The notes under the pieces were generated by a model, which saw only the letters and a list, made by a program, of their open reading frames with translations, searched no databases and was not told the DNA's origin. A DNA stretch of 64,000 nt from Citrobacter werkmanii NBRC 105721 (GTDB lineage: Bacteria; Pseudomonadota; Gammaproteobacteria; Enterobacterales; Enterobacteriaceae), in NCBI GenBank assembly GCA_000759755.1, contig BBMW01000013.1:62001-126000 (forward strand). The letters run 5' to 3'. Below, piece by piece: positions 38,355 through 47,742 of the stretch. Every line of letters begins with the position of its first letter. The stretch's first letter is position 1. Made by a program: the position numbers and the translations under genes.

Positions 38355-39110
38355 ATGAACCAAGACATTACGACCTCTGTTCCCGCATTGGATAAGACAG
38401 TAAAAATCTGTAATTATCTTTTTAACTCCCCAGGAGCGACGTTCAGTCAGATTCAGCAGGATCTGGCATTACCAAAAAGCAGCACGTCTTCCCTGCTAAA
38501 TGCACTGGTTGCGCATCATCTTTTGCGCCTGGAAAAGGGACGTTTCTTTTTGGGCTTGAAGCTGTACGAATGGGGAAATCGTTCGTTGGAACAATTTGAT
38601 ATTCGTAATGCAGCACTTCCTGTTTTGGAAAAACTGCGTCAGCAAACGGATCTGACCTGTCACTTAGGTATATTGGATGAAGTCGCGCCAATTTATCTTA
38701 TGAAGTTGGAGAATACCCAGCCGATTGGCATTCGGACCTGGGTTGGTAAAAAATTACCGATGCACAGCTCCGGTGTGGGGAAAGCGCTTTGTGCCTGGTT
38801 GCCGCAGGACAAAATCGATGAACTGTTGCCTGAGGAAGTGTTGCCACGGTATACCGAAACCACCATTACCAGCAAAAAAGCATTAATGAAGGAATTTGCC
38901 AGAATCCGCGAGCAAGGCTGGGTCTTTGATAACGCCGAAGACTCTCCTGGCATCTATTGCATTGCCGCACCGGTTTTTAACCGTAATAAAGACGTGATTG
39001 CGGCAATAAGTATCAGCGGCGTTGAATTACAAATGCCAAAAAATTGTATTCCACAATATTCGCAATGGGTGCGCGAAGCCTGTCAGTCCCTTTCGGAAAA
39101 ATTAGTTTAA
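38355..39110 (+). CDS. IclR-family transcriptional regulator
   Basis: A 251-residue regulator with an N-terminal winged helix (ATFSQIQQDLALPKSSTSSLLNALVAHHLL, about residues 25-55) and a C-terminal IclR effector domain (HSSGVGKALCAWLPQ; GIYCIAAPVFN). It diverges from the sugar-acid operon and is the likely regulator, acting at the tandem operator. TTCCTG (38292) and TATACT (38314) with 16-base spacing are a plausible promoter. Confidence 0.88.
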   Translation: MNQDITTSVPALDKTVKICNYLFNSPGATFSQIQQDLALPKSSTSSLLNALVAHHLLRLEKGRFFLGLKLYEWGNRSLEQFDIRNAALPVLEKLRQQTDLTCHLGILDEVAPIYLMKLENTQPIGIRTWVGKKLPMHSSGVGKALCAWLPQDKIDELLPEEVLPRYTETTITSKKALMKEFARIREQGWVFDNAEDSPGIYCIAAPVFNRNKDVIAAISISGVELQMPKNCIPQYSQWVREACQSLSEKLV

Positions 39111-39128
39111 GCGGCGGTATCGTCATTA

Positions 39129-39581
39129 ATGATTTGGATAATGCTGGCCACGTTGGTGGTTGTTTTTGTAGTGGGTTTTCGGGTGCTGACGTCTGGATCA
39201 CGACGGGCCATTCGCCGTCTGAGCGAGCGACTGAATATTGATGTGGTACCGGTAGAATCGATGATTGATCAGATGGGAAAAGTACAGGGTGAGGCGTTTT
39301 TACAGTACCTGCACCGCCCTGAGGAATCGCATCTGCAAAATGCCGCCCAGGTATTGTTAATCTGGCAAATCGTCATTGTCGACGGTAGTGAGCAGAACCT
39401 GCTGCAGTGGCACCGTCTGCTACAAAAATCTCGCCTGGCCGCCCCGATCACCGACGCGCAGGTGCGCCTGGCGCTCGGGTTTCTACGTGAAATGGAGCCG
39501 GATATGCAGGAACTTAACGCGTTCCAGATGCGCTATAACGCCTTTTTCCAACCTGAAGATGGCGTGCACTGGCTGCACTGA
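39129..39581 (+). CDS. yicN: YicN, DUF1198 membrane-anchored protein
   Basis: A 150-residue protein, the same length as E. coli YicN. It has one N-terminal membrane segment (MIWIMLATLVVVFVVGFRVL) and a soluble helical domain. Function is unknown. It starts 18 bases after the iclR gene, so it could be read from the same transcript. Confidence 0.9.
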   Translation: MIWIMLATLVVVFVVGFRVLTSGSRRAIRRLSERLNIDVVPVESMIDQMGKVQGEAFLQYLHRPEESHLQNAAQVLLIWQIVIVDGSEQNLLQWHRLLQKSRLAAPITDAQVRLALGFLREMEPDMQELNAFQMRYNAFFQPEDGVHWLH

Positions 39582-39586
39582 TAGTG

Positions 39587-39663
39587 ATGCCTGATGGCAC
39601 TACGCTTATCAGTCCTACAAAGAGGCTCAGCCGTAGGCCGGATAAGGCGACGTCGCCATCCGG
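39587..39663. repeat. Pair of REP elements (BIME) between yicN and nepI
   Basis: A first palindromic unit (GCCTGATGGC ... CTTATCAG, 39587-39618) and a second (GGCCGGATAAGGCG ... CGCCATCCGGC, about 39633-39663) face each other, as in a bacterial interspersed mosaic element. Confidence 0.75.
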
Positions 39664-39751
39664 CGGTGAGAGTTGTCAAAACGTTAAATACGTCACACTT
39701 TTAATGTTACAATGCGTAACTTTTCTACAATAACCCCACGCAGGTAACAAA

Positions 39752-40936
39752 ATGAGTGACGCTGTTGAACAAAAATCCCGCGCTGAGGTAAATACCCGGC
39801 CAAACTGGTCGGCGGTATTCGCCGTGGCGTTCTGTGTTGCCTGCCTGATAACCGTTGAGTTTCTGCCTGTTAGTCTGCTGACGCCAATGGCGCAGGATCT
39901 GGGCATTTCAGAAGGCGTTGCCGGACAATCAGTGACCGTGACGGCGTTTGTCGCCATGTTCGCCAGCCTGTTTGTGACGCAAATTATCCAGGCGACCGAT
40001 CGTCGCTATGTGGTGATCCTGTTTTCGGTTCTGCTGACGCTTTCCTGCCTGCTGGTTTCATTTGCTAACTCTTTTACGCTACTGCTGATCGGTCGTGCCT
40101 GTCTGGGGCTGGCGCTCGGCGGGTTCTGGGCGATGTCAGCGTCGCTGACTATGCGTCTGGTTCCCGCGCGTACGGTGCCGAAAGCGCTGTCGGTGATCTT
40201 TGGCGCGGTGTCCATCGCGCTGGTGATTGCCGCGCCGTTGGGAAGCTTTTTGGGCGGCATCATCGGCTGGCGCAATGTGTTTAACGCGGCGGCGGTAATG
40301 GGGGTGTTGTGTACCATCTGGGTGGTGAGAGCGCTGCCTTCGCTGCCGGGTGAACCTTCGCATCAGAAGCAAAACATGTTCAGCCTGCTGCAGCGCCCCG
40401 GAGTAATGGCCGGGATGATTGCCATCTTCATGTCCTTTGCCGGGCAGTTCGCCTTCTTTACCTATATTCGCCCTGTCTATATGAATCTGGCGGGCTTTGA
40501 TGTTGATGGCCTGACGCTGGTGCTGTTGAGTTTTGGTATCGCCAGCTTTGTCGGGACGTCGTTCTCTTCGGTGATTCTAAAGCGCTCGGTCAAACTGGCC
40601 TTAGCCGGTGCGCCGCTGGTGCTGGCGCTCAGCGCGCTGGTCCTGATTTTGTGGGGTAGCGATAAAGTGGTTGCCGCGGGCATTGCAATAATCTGGGGGC
40701 TGGCGTTTGCGTTGGTACCGGTCGGTTGGTCGACGTGGATCACCCGCTCACTTGCCGATCAGGCAGAAAAAGCCGGATCCGTTCAGGTCGCCGTGATCCA
40801 GCTTGCCAATACCTGCGGGGCTGCGGTGGGAGGCTACGCGCTTGATAACCTCGGACTGCTGTCGCCCCTGATGCTCTCGGGCAGCCTGATGCTGCTGACA
40901 GCGCTTCTGGTTACGATGAAGGTCAGGATTCAGTGA
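39752..40936 (+). CDS. nepI: NepI, purine ribonucleoside efflux MFS pump
   Basis: A 394-residue major facilitator protein with 12 membrane segments, matching E. coli NepI/YicM (396). It exports inosine and other purine ribonucleosides. Typical segments include [20 protein letters not shown] and [16 protein letters not shown]. It is flanked on both sides by REP-type palindromes. Confidence 0.93.
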   Translation: MSDAVEQKSRAEVNTRPNWSAVFAVAFCVACLITVEFLPVSLLTPMAQDLGISEGVAGQSVTVTAFVAMFASLFVTQIIQATDRRYVVILFSVLLTLSCLLVSFANSFTLLLIGRACLGLALGGFWAMSASLTMRLVPARTVPKALSVIFGAVSIALVIAAPLGSFLGGIIGWRNVFNAAAVMGVLCTIWVVRALPSLPGEPSHQKQNMFSLLQRPGVMAGMIAIFMSFAGQFAFFTYIRPVYMNLAGFDVDGLTLVLLSFGIASFVGTSFSSVILKRSVKLALAGAPLVLALSALVLILWGSDKVVAAGIAIIWGLAFALVPVGWSTWITRSLADQAEKAGSVQVAVIQLANTCGAAVGGYALDNLGLLSPLMLSGSLMLLTALLVTMKVRIQ

Positions 40937-40942
40937 AAACAG

Positions 40943-40987
40943 TTGCCGGATGGCGCATCGTTTTCAGTCAACACTGTCATCCGGCAA
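40943..40987. repeat. REP-like inverted repeat between nepI and the GH1 gene
   Basis: TTGCCGGATG (40943-40952) and CATCCGGCAA (40978-40987) are perfect 10-bp inverted repeats with a 25-base loop, in the gap between two convergent genes. Confidence 0.75.
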
Positions 40988-40992
40988 CTTAA

Positions 40993-42375
40993 TCAATCAA
41001 AACCATTATTTTCGGCGGTATGGGCAAACCATTCGCCGCTCTTTTTCACCGTGCGTTTTTGCGTTTCTAAATCCAGCTGGACAAAACCGTAGCGGTTTTT
41101 ATAGCCGTTGAGCCATGACCAGTTATCAATAAAGGTCCACATATGGTAGCCAAGGCAATGACAGCCTTCGCTAATGCCTTTATGTAGCCATTTCAGATGC
41201 TTAGCAACAAATTCGATACGGTAGCTGTCGTTAACTTGTCCTTCCTGAATAAAGCGCTGTTCGTTTTCTACACCCATACCGTTTTCTGAAATAAAGCAGC
41301 GTGGGTTACCGTAATTATCGCGAAGATTGGTAATAATATCGTAAATACCCGGCTCATAAATTTCCCAGCCGCGGTAAGGGTTCATTTTACGCCCCGGCAT
41401 TTCGTAGTAATCAAACAGCCACTCCGGCATAAACGGCGCATTCGGATTGACTGCCGTATCGCGACATTTCACACGACGCGGCTGATAATAGTTAATCCCC
41501 AGCAGGTCGATTTTGCCGTCGGCGATCAACTGCGCATCGCCTGGCTGGCAGGTCGGAAGCTGATCGTACTCTTTCAGCAATGCCACCAGATCCGCCGGAT
41601 ATTCCCCTTTCAGTACCGGGTCGAGGAAGCTGCGATTAAACAGCAGGTCCGCATAGTGCGCGGCTTTGACATCTGCCGGATGCTGCGAGCGCGGATACGA
41701 AGGCGTTAAATTCAGCACCACGCCAATTTCACCGTCATGGTTTGCATCACGATACGCCCGCACTGCCGTCGCATGCGCCAGCACGGTATGGTACGCCACG
41801 GTGGCCGCACGTTTGAAATCCACCACGTTAGGGTAATGGAAGTCATACAAATAACCACCTTCTACCGGAACAATCGGCTCGTTGAAGGTGAACCAGTGCT
41901 TAACACGGTTGCCGAACAATTTGAAACACGTCTGTGCGTAGCGGCCAAACGCCTCGACCACTTCACGGTTTTCCCAGCCGCCTTTTTCCTGCATCACCAT
42001 CGGCATGTCGAAGTGGAACAGGGTGATAAATGGCTTTATGCCTTGCGCCAGCAGTTCGTCGATGACGTTATTATAGAAATCGACGGCCTCAGGATTAACC
42101 TCACCGGTGCCGTCCGGGATCAGGCGTGACCAGCTCAGAGATGTACGGAAGCTGTTGTGTTTCAGCTGTTTGAGCAGTGCGATGTCCTGTTTCCAGTGCT
42201 GATAAAAGCCTGAGGTGTTCGCTGGGCCTATCTCTTGATGGAAACGACCTGGCTGGCGGCCGAACCACACATCCCACGTGGTCTGGCTTTTGCCGCCGTT
42301 CAGGCTATCTCCTTCGGTTTGTAGCGCCGAGCAGGCACTGCCCCACCAGAAGTTTTCAGGAAAACGGTATCGCAT
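40993..42375 (-). CDS. GH1 family glycosidase (beta-glucosidase or 6-phospho-beta-glucosidase)
   Basis: A 460-residue GH1 TIM-barrel enzyme. The acid/base is Glu166 in FTFNEP, and the nucleophile is Glu364 in ISENGMG. No signal peptide is present, so it is cytoplasmic. The aglycone-side loop reads Ser420-Trp-Leu-Asn-Gly-Tyr-Lys-Asn427-Arg-Tyr429. Phospho-specific members have Ser, Lys and Tyr at these spots, so Ser and Tyr fit but Asn427 replaces Lys (Lys426 is adjacent). Specificity is therefore unclear. No PTS gene lies nearby. It is an insertion relative to E. coli K-12. Confidence 0.85.
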   Translation of the reverse strand: MRYRFPENFWWGSACSALQTEGDSLNGGKSQTTWDVWFGRQPGRFHQEIGPANTSGFYQHWKQDIALLKQLKHNSFRTSLSWSRLIPDGTGEVNPEAVDFYNNVIDELLAQGIKPFITLFHFDMPMVMQEKGGWENREVVEAFGRYAQTCFKLFGNRVKHWFTFNEPIVPVEGGYLYDFHYPNVVDFKRAATVAYHTVLAHATAVRAYRDANHDGEIGVVLNLTPSYPRSQHPADVKAAHYADLLFNRSFLDPVLKGEYPADLVALLKEYDQLPTCQPGDAQLIADGKIDLLGINYYQPRRVKCRDTAVNPNAPFMPEWLFDYYEMPGRKMNPYRGWEIYEPGIYDIITNLRDNYGNPRCFISENGMGVENEQRFIQEGQVNDSYRIEFVAKHLKWLHKGISEGCHCLGYHMWTFIDNWSWLNGYKNRYGFVQLDLETQKRTVKKSGEWFAHTAENNGFD

Positions 42376-42468
42376 ATTGTTGCTCCATTGCTATTTATCT
42401 GTTCTGGCAACAATACGTGTTTTTACGATACAGAAACCGGTTACAGTGCTCATTTTACAACATAATGG

Positions 42469-42762
42469 CTATAAATCCGGGCATTCCACTTTGCCAAGCG
42501 CTTCCCAGTAGTTGTTCTGATTGTTTCTTTGTATTGCCAGAATGGCTTCGCGAATGTGCTGTTGATTGCGCGTATCAGCCATAATTGTTTTTTCCCACAC
42601 CTCATCTGACGGCGACCCTTGCGGGGTGCAAATCTTACGTAAGTCATTCAGCACGGTATTTTTTTCGTGTACAGCCTGCAGACTGCCATACGCTGAGTCG
42701 GCTTGCGCCAGAGCGGGTAGCGTTAAAAGGACGGCAATAATCGGAAAAATGGCTCGTTTCAT
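42469..42762 (-). CDS. yicS: YicS, small exported protein
   Basis: A 97-residue protein with a signal peptide (MKRAIFPIIAVLLTLPALAQA, then DSAYG) and two cysteines in the mature part (CTPQG and VECPDL), which could form a disulfide in the periplasm. The length equals E. coli YicS. Function is unknown. Confidence 0.88.
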   Translation of the reverse strand: MKRAIFPIIAVLLTLPALAQADSAYGSLQAVHEKNTVLNDLRKICTPQGSPSDEVWEKTIMADTRNQQHIREAILAIQRNNQNNYWEALGKVECPDL

Positions 42763-42891
42763 GATAATAATCCTTGTTGTCTATGCGCATCATCTCAAGA
42801 GTAAGTGTAGACGGCATACGACTCACTCATCAGCCTGTGTTAATGCCTAAAACTAAATCAGCCAGACGTTGTAGTTTTTCAGGAGGATAGG

Positions 42892-43308
42892 ATGCAAATA
42901 CAGATTACCGATACGATTACCGAAGACGATCAAAACGCGCTGCTGAGCGGATTGCGTGCGTACAATCGCCAGTTTCTCAGAACCACCAATTTTGGCGACC
43001 TGGCAGTGTACTGGCGCGATGAGCACAATGAAATTCTGGGCGGGTTGATCGGCAAAATTAAAGGCGAATGGCTGTGCATTGAGTTTTTATGGATGCATGA
43101 TTCGCTGCGTAAAGGCGGTTACGGCACAAAATTGATGCAGGCGGCGGAACAAACCGCGCGTGAGAGAGGGTGTCTGCATGCGCTGGTGGATACGATGAGT
43201 TTCCAGGCGCTGCCGTTTTATCAGAAAAACGGCTATCAGCTGCAAATGACCCTCGATAACTTCCCGGAAACCGGTTCCGCGCGCCATTATTTGTCAAAAA
43301 CGTTTTGA
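42892..43308 (+). CDS. GNAT-family N-acetyltransferase
   Basis: A 138-residue GNAT protein. The acetyl-CoA loop appears as [22 protein letters not shown] (R/Q-x-x-G-x-G/A type, about residues 73-94), followed by the FYQKNGYQ strand-helix. AGGAGG lies upstream of the ATG. The acceptor substrate is unknown. Confidence 0.83.
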   Translation: MQIQITDTITEDDQNALLSGLRAYNRQFLRTTNFGDLAVYWRDEHNEILGGLIGKIKGEWLCIEFLWMHDSLRKGGYGTKLMQAAEQTARERGCLHALVDTMSFQALPFYQKNGYQLQMTLDNFPETGSARHYLSKTF

Positions 43309-43324
43309 TGACCGGAAGGTCTGG

Positions 43325-43654
43325 ATGCCGCGAGGACTGAATCTTGCCCAACTGGCGCAGGAAACGGCGTTCACAGCGGAGGCCATCGGCTTTAATCTTG
43401 GGCTGGCGCGTAACTCGGTCAGTAAAGATCTAAATCAGCTCTGGAATGACGGTCTGGCGATTAAAAGTCGCGGACGTCCGGTATTCTTTCTGCATCGTCA
43501 GGCAATCGAAACGCTGTTGGGACGCCAACTGGATGAGTCCGAACGCGAAGTGCAAACCGTTGCCGATCTGTTGCCTGTTCAGGAAGACCAGGCGACAGAC
43601 GATCCCTTTTTCGGCCTGATTGGTTACGATCGCAGCCTGCGCGATGCGGTGTAA
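43325..43654 (+). pseudogene. Truncated N-terminus of a LevR-type sigma-54-dependent regulator
   Basis: The 109-residue frame has a winged-helix start (LNLAQLAQETAFTAEAIGFNLGLARNSVSKDLNQLWNDGL; RGRPVFFL) and ends at DPFFGLIGYDRSLRDAV, which is where the AAA+ sigma-54 interaction domain of LevR/DagR-type regulators begins. Those proteins have 800-950 residues, so more than 85% is missing. A stop and a strong terminator follow immediately. It could alternatively survive as a small DNA-binding protein. Confidence 0.7.
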
Positions 43655-43656
43655 AG

Positions 43657-43692
43657 ATGCCCGGTAAGCGCTAGGTTTCACCGGGCATTTTT
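43657..43692 (+). terminator. Terminator after the truncated regulator
   Basis: ATGCCCGGT (43657-43665) and ACCGGGCAT (43680-43688) form a perfect 9-bp stem with a 14-base loop, followed by TTTTT (43688-43692). Confidence 0.8.
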
Positions 43693-43838
43693 GCGAACAC
43701 CATTCCCGGAAAATGAATACATTGCAAAAGTATGTATTTATTCGCCAAAGCGCCTCGCAGATGAAGAGTTTCCCTGATGTTGGTTGCGCTGCTGGCGAGT
43801 AAGGTTCCGTCATCTTGTTCTTTTGGTGACGGATCGCC

Positions 43839-44753
43839 ATGAAAAAACCTACAACTTCTACCCCGCATGATGCGGTTTTTAAAAAGTTTTTAAGCCATCC
43901 AGAAACGACGAGGGATTTTCTTGATACCTATCTTCCAGCGTCATTACGCGAGCATTGCGATCTGAACACACTGAAGCTGGAATCCGGGAGTTTTATTGAG
44001 GAAGACCTGCGTGCCAGCTATTCCGATGTACTGTGGTCACTAAAAACAAGGACTGGAAAAGGCTATATCTATGCGTTGATTGAACACCAGAGTTCGCCGG
44101 ATGCGCATATGGCGTTCCGGATGATGCGTTATGCCATTGCCGCGATGCAGAGCCATCTTGATGCCGGAAACAAAACGCTGCCGCTAGTGGTGCCGATACT
44201 TTTTTATCATGGCGTTGCTAGCCCGTACCCTTTTTCACTGTGCTGGCTGGATGAGTTTGACGATTCAGAAACTGCGCGGCAGCTTTATGGCGCGGCTTTC
44301 CCGCTGGTAGACATCACGGTGGTATCTGATGACGAGATTATGCAGCATCGGCGCATGGCGCTACTGGAACTTGTCCAAAAGCATATACGTGAGCGCGATT
44401 TGATGGTGTTGGTCGATAAACTGGTTGCCCTGCTGATTAAGGGACACGCTAATGACAGTCAGGTAGAAACGCTATTTAATTACCTGGTACAGTCCGGCAG
44501 CGCACCGCGCTTTGAAGCGTTTATTCGTGAGGTTGCCAGGCGCGTTCCTCAACACAAGGAGAGATTAATGACGATTGCAGAATGCTTACGTGAGTCGGGG
44601 CGAAGAACAGGATTGCTGGAAGGCAAACTCGAAGGCAAAAAGGATGAAGCGTTGCGGATCGCCCATGCCATGCTTGAGAAGGGCATCGATCGTGAACTGG
44701 TGCTGATGATTACCGGGCTTTCCATTGATGAGCTCACGGCACATTCTGACTAA
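43839..44753 (+). CDS. Rpn-family nuclease (recombination-promoting nuclease / putative transposase)
   Basis: A 304-residue PD-(D/E)XK-type DNA endonuclease of the RpnA-E group (YhgA-like, PF04754). The start [25 protein letters not shown] is the family signature. The nuclease core has Asp in SYSDVLW and the E-x-Q motif in YALIEHQSS. The C-terminal ~60 residues form a helical domain that is also encoded by an internal start at 44568. Rpn proteins promote recombination, and some act in phage defence. A short gap upstream has no gene. Confidence 0.88.
   Translation: MKKPTTSTPHDAVFKKFLSHPETTRDFLDTYLPASLREHCDLNTLKLESGSFIEEDLRASYSDVLWSLKTRTGKGYIYALIEHQSSPDAHMAFRMMRYAIAAMQSHLDAGNKTLPLVVPILFYHGVASPYPFSLCWLDEFDDSETARQLYGAAFPLVDITVVSDDEIMQHRRMALLELVQKHIRERDLMVLVDKLVALLIKGHANDSQVETLFNYLVQSGSAPRFEAFIREVARRVPQHKERLMTIAECLRESGRRTGLLEGKLEGKKDEALRIAHAMLEKGIDRELVLMITGLSIDELTAHSD
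44568..44753 (+). CDS. Internal small gene within rpn (RpnS-type C-terminal domain)
   Basis: An ATG at 44568 inside the rpn frame is preceded by AAGGAG (44556-44561) with a 6-base spacer, a near-ideal ribosome-binding site. It would yield the 61-residue C-terminal domain of Rpn alone ([20 protein letters not shown] onward). In E. coli, Rpn C-terminal domains are made from internal starts and inhibit the full-length nuclease. The function here is inferred by analogy. Confidence 0.7.
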   Translation: MTIAECLRESGRRTGLLEGKLEGKKDEALRIAHAMLEKGIDRELVLMITGLSIDELTAHSD

Positions 44754-44877
44754 TTATCCTTTTTTCCATTATGCTTTTTTCTTCTTGCTGATGCTTTTTC
44801 GTTTTTTAAACCGCAGTGGCCTTCCCGCTATAGTCATTTCATTACTCATCAGGCGGTTATTTCAAAAGGATAAAAAC

Positions 44878-45696
44878 GTGAAACTGAAAATACCTCATTT
44901 TGCAGCCGGGACGGTGGTATTACTGGCGGGATTATTGCTGGCAGGGTGCGATCAGCAGAGCAATGACGCTAAACATATCAAAGTGGGCGTCATTAACGGC
45001 GCAGAGCAGGACGTGGCGGAGGTCGCGAAGAAAGTAGCCAAAGAGAAATACGGGCTGGACGTTGAGCTGGTGGGCTTCAGTGGCTCATTATTACCCAACG
45101 ATGCCACTAATCATGGCGAACTGGATGCCAACGTCTTCCAGCATCGTCCGTTCCTCGAACAGGATAATAAAGCGCATAACTACAAGCTGGTGGCGGTGGG
45201 CAATACCTTTGTTTTTCCGATGGCCGGTTATTCTAAGAAAATCAAAACTATAGCGGAACTGAAAGACGGCGCAACGATTGCAATACCTAACGATCCGACC
45301 AACCTTGGGCGGGCGCTGTTGTTGCTGCAAAAAGAAAAGTTAATCACCCTGAAAGCGGGGACAGGTCTGTTGCCTACGGCGCTGGATATTACTGATAATC
45401 CACGGCATCTGAATATCATGGAGCTGGAAGGCGCACAGCTACCACGCGTACTGGACGATCAGAAAGTAGATGTGGCGATTATCAGTACCACTTATATCCA
45501 GCAAACCGGACTTTCTCCGGTGCATGACAGCGTATTTATCGAAGATAAGAACTCACCGTATGTGAATATCCTGGTGGCACGGGAAGACAACAAAGATGCC
45601 GAAAATGTGAAAGAATTCCTGCAATCTTATCAATCACCGGAAGTAGCAAAAGCGGCGGAAACCATCTTCAACGGCGGCGCGGTTCCGGGCTGGTAA
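44878..45696 (+). CDS. nlpA: NlpA, inner-membrane lipoprotein-28 (MetQ-like)
   Basis: A 272-residue lipoprotein of the methionine-binding NlpA/MetQ family. The signal peptide ends in a lipobox Leu-Leu-Ala-Gly-Cys, and Asp follows Cys, the inner-membrane retention signal. The start is a GTG at 44878, with AAAGGA upstream; the E. coli gene has the same length. It can support methionine uptake and is linked to vesicle formation in E. coli. Confidence 0.95.
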   Translation: MKLKIPHFAAGTVVLLAGLLLAGCDQQSNDAKHIKVGVINGAEQDVAEVAKKVAKEKYGLDVELVGFSGSLLPNDATNHGELDANVFQHRPFLEQDNKAHNYKLVAVGNTFVFPMAGYSKKIKTIAELKDGATIAIPNDPTNLGRALLLLQKEKLITLKAGTGLLPTALDITDNPRHLNIMELEGAQLPRVLDDQKVDVAIISTTYIQQTGLSPVHDSVFIEDKNSPYVNILVAREDNKDAENVKEFLQSYQSPEVAKAAETIFNGGAVPGW

Positions 45697-45722
45697 TTAA
45701 CCCGTTGCCGCGCCGGTTGGGA

Positions 45723-46625
45723 TTAAACCGCTCTGGCGCGGCGACGTGAGTCCATTGAGATCAGCACTACCGATGAGAGGATCAGCATCGTGCCCAGCCA
45801 GTCAGGCAGGGTGAACGTAATGCCTAACAGCAGCAGAGACAGCAACGCGCTGCTCAGTGGTTCCGCGCAGCTCAAAATGCTCGCTTTCGGGCCGCCAATC
45901 ATCTGCGCACCTTTCAGGTACAGGCTAAACGTGAGTGACGTACCGATGACCACGAGATAGAAAAACGCCAGAATCAAACTGCCATTGACGACAAAGTTGG
46001 TTCCCTGCCCGGCATAAAACGGCAGCAGGATCATCCCGCCAATTAACATACTCCAGCCAACAACCGGCAGCGTACCGTAGCGCGCGATAAGCGTTGAAGG
46101 GTAGGTGGTATAAAACGCGGCGGCAAATGCGGAGGCAATTCCCCAGAACAGCGCGGCAGGTGAAATAGACAGCGACGTCGGATTACCGTGGGTGACCAAC
46201 AGGAACGTGCCAATGAGCGAGGTCAGGATCGCGGTTAGCACCAAAATACCCGGTCGCGCTTTACGTACAACGGAAAACCACGCCACGATAATGGTCGGTG
46301 ATAAAAATTGCAGTACCGTCGCGGTGGCGGCGTTAGATTTTTCGATGGTTAACAGAAAGGTCAACTGTACGGTAAGCGCGCCTACCACGGAGAAAATCAG
46401 CAGGCTAATCGCGTCTTTGCGGTTTTTGATAATGGAGAATACTTTGTCGCCGTGAACGAAAGAGAGCATCAGCAGAATAAGTCCGGCGAAAATCAGACGC
46501 GTCATGGTCAGGAACTGAGATGACATCTGACTTTGCTCCATGATGTACTGTGCACAAACGCCCGAACTTCCCCACAATACGGCGGCAATCAGGACGTTCA
46601 TCATCCCTCTTCTGGTGGAACCCAT
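45723..46625 (-). CDS. yicL: YicL, EamA/DMT-family transporter
   Basis: A 300-residue inner-membrane protein with ten hydrophobic segments in two EamA repeats. It matches E. coli YicL (about 307) in position and character. The substrate is unknown. It is the last K-12-type gene before the ~13 kb accessory block reaching selC. Confidence 0.9.
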   Translation of the reverse strand: MGSTRRGMMNVLIAAVLWGSSGVCAQYIMEQSQMSSQFLTMTRLIFAGLILLMLSFVHGDKVFSIIKNRKDAISLLIFSVVGALTVQLTFLLTIEKSNAATATVLQFLSPTIIVAWFSVVRKARPGILVLTAILTSLIGTFLLVTHGNPTSLSISPAALFWGIASAFAAAFYTTYPSTLIARYGTLPVVGWSMLIGGMILLPFYAGQGTNFVVNGSLILAFFYLVVIGTSLTFSLYLKGAQMIGGPKASILSCAEPLSSALLSLLLLGITFTLPDWLGTMLILSSVVLISMDSRRRARAV

Positions 46626-46650
46626 CTTTCCCTCGGCATGTTGTTTTGTT

Positions 46651-47595
46651 TTATTTGTGTGCAGGCATCATAGCAGAGTTAGCCGCGATTTCTGCCAGCA
46701 CATCCGCAATCAGCCAGTCATTAAAGACTTTCACCTCCGGACGCATTACCGCGTGTTGCGGCGTGACGATGTAGTATGACCACGTCAGCGGCCAACGGGT
46801 GTCGGGGTGAAGTTGCACCAGTTGTCCGTCGGTAAGTAACTGCTGAACCAGCGCCCGGCGAACGATAGCCACGCCCTGACCGCTGATTGCTGCCAGGATC
46901 ACCGCAGCAGTGGAGTTGATGTGCAGTCCACTGTCGCGGACGGTCGGGGCATGGGTAGCGTTCAAGACATCATCCCAGGCAGGAAAATGAGCACCGGGGT
47001 GGGGAGTGTCATCGTGGATCAGCTTTTGCGCGGCCAGCCATTCCCCGCAGGCGATTTTATCTACCGGTACCATTCGTGGGCTGCAGACCAGAACGGCTTC
47101 TTCATCCATTAACCAGGTTTTGTTGACGCCGGGCCAGTCACCTTTGCCGCAGCGTACACCCAGATCGGCTTCGCCGTGGGCGACATCCATCAGCTTTTCC
47201 GTCACATTCAAACGTAACTCGATGTTTTCATGCGTTTGTGAGAAACGATTGAGACGACTCATCAACCAGTTCATGACCAGGACCTGCGACGCGGTAATAA
47301 TTACCACTGAGCGTGCCCGACGGCCGCGCAGCTTGTTGAGTCCTGATTCCAGGTTATCCAGTCCCAGAGTGATGTCGCGCAATGCGTCCTGTGCTTCGCT
47401 GACCAGCGTGAGGCGTTCTTTGCCCGTGCGGGTGCGATGTAACAGTGGATGGCCTACCCAATCTTCCAGCGCACGCACCAGTTGTCCAACGGCTGCAGGC
47501 GTCACGCCCAGTTCCTGCGCCGCGCCGGTGAAGCTGCCATGACGGGCGGTGGCTTCAAAAGCGTGTAACCATTTTAGCCGATTGAGTGAACGCAT
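46651..47595 (-). CDS. LysR-family regulator (GcvA-like)
   Basis: A 314-residue LysR-type regulator. The winged helix is [40 protein letters not shown] (about residues 12-51), close to the GcvA subgroup. The substrate-binding domain follows. It diverges from the SDR gene at 47743 and may control it. The 147-base divergent gap holds the likely operators. Confidence 0.85.
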   Translation of the reverse strand: MRSLNRLKWLHAFEATARHGSFTGAAQELGVTPAAVGQLVRALEDWVGHPLLHRTRTGKERLTLVSEAQDALRDITLGLDNLESGLNKLRGRRARSVVIITASQVLVMNWLMSRLNRFSQTHENIELRLNVTEKLMDVAHGEADLGVRCGKGDWPGVNKTWLMDEEAVLVCSPRMVPVDKIACGEWLAAQKLIHDDTPHPGAHFPAWDDVLNATHAPTVRDSGLHINSTAAVILAAISGQGVAIVRRALVQQLLTDGQLVQLHPDTRWPLTWSYYIVTPQHAVMRPEVKVFNDWLIADVLAEIAANSAMMPAHK

Positions 47596-47742
47596 CTGCT
47601 TTTTTCCATTCTTGTTAACTGTTTTCAGTATACGCCAGCGAGATAGATTTTCTTTCTTGAGGCGCTATTTCTTCTCAGTCGTCAACCTCTGAAACGAGTG
47701 GCATCTTTAGCGCATCAACGGATTCTTTAAACGAGGTTAACG

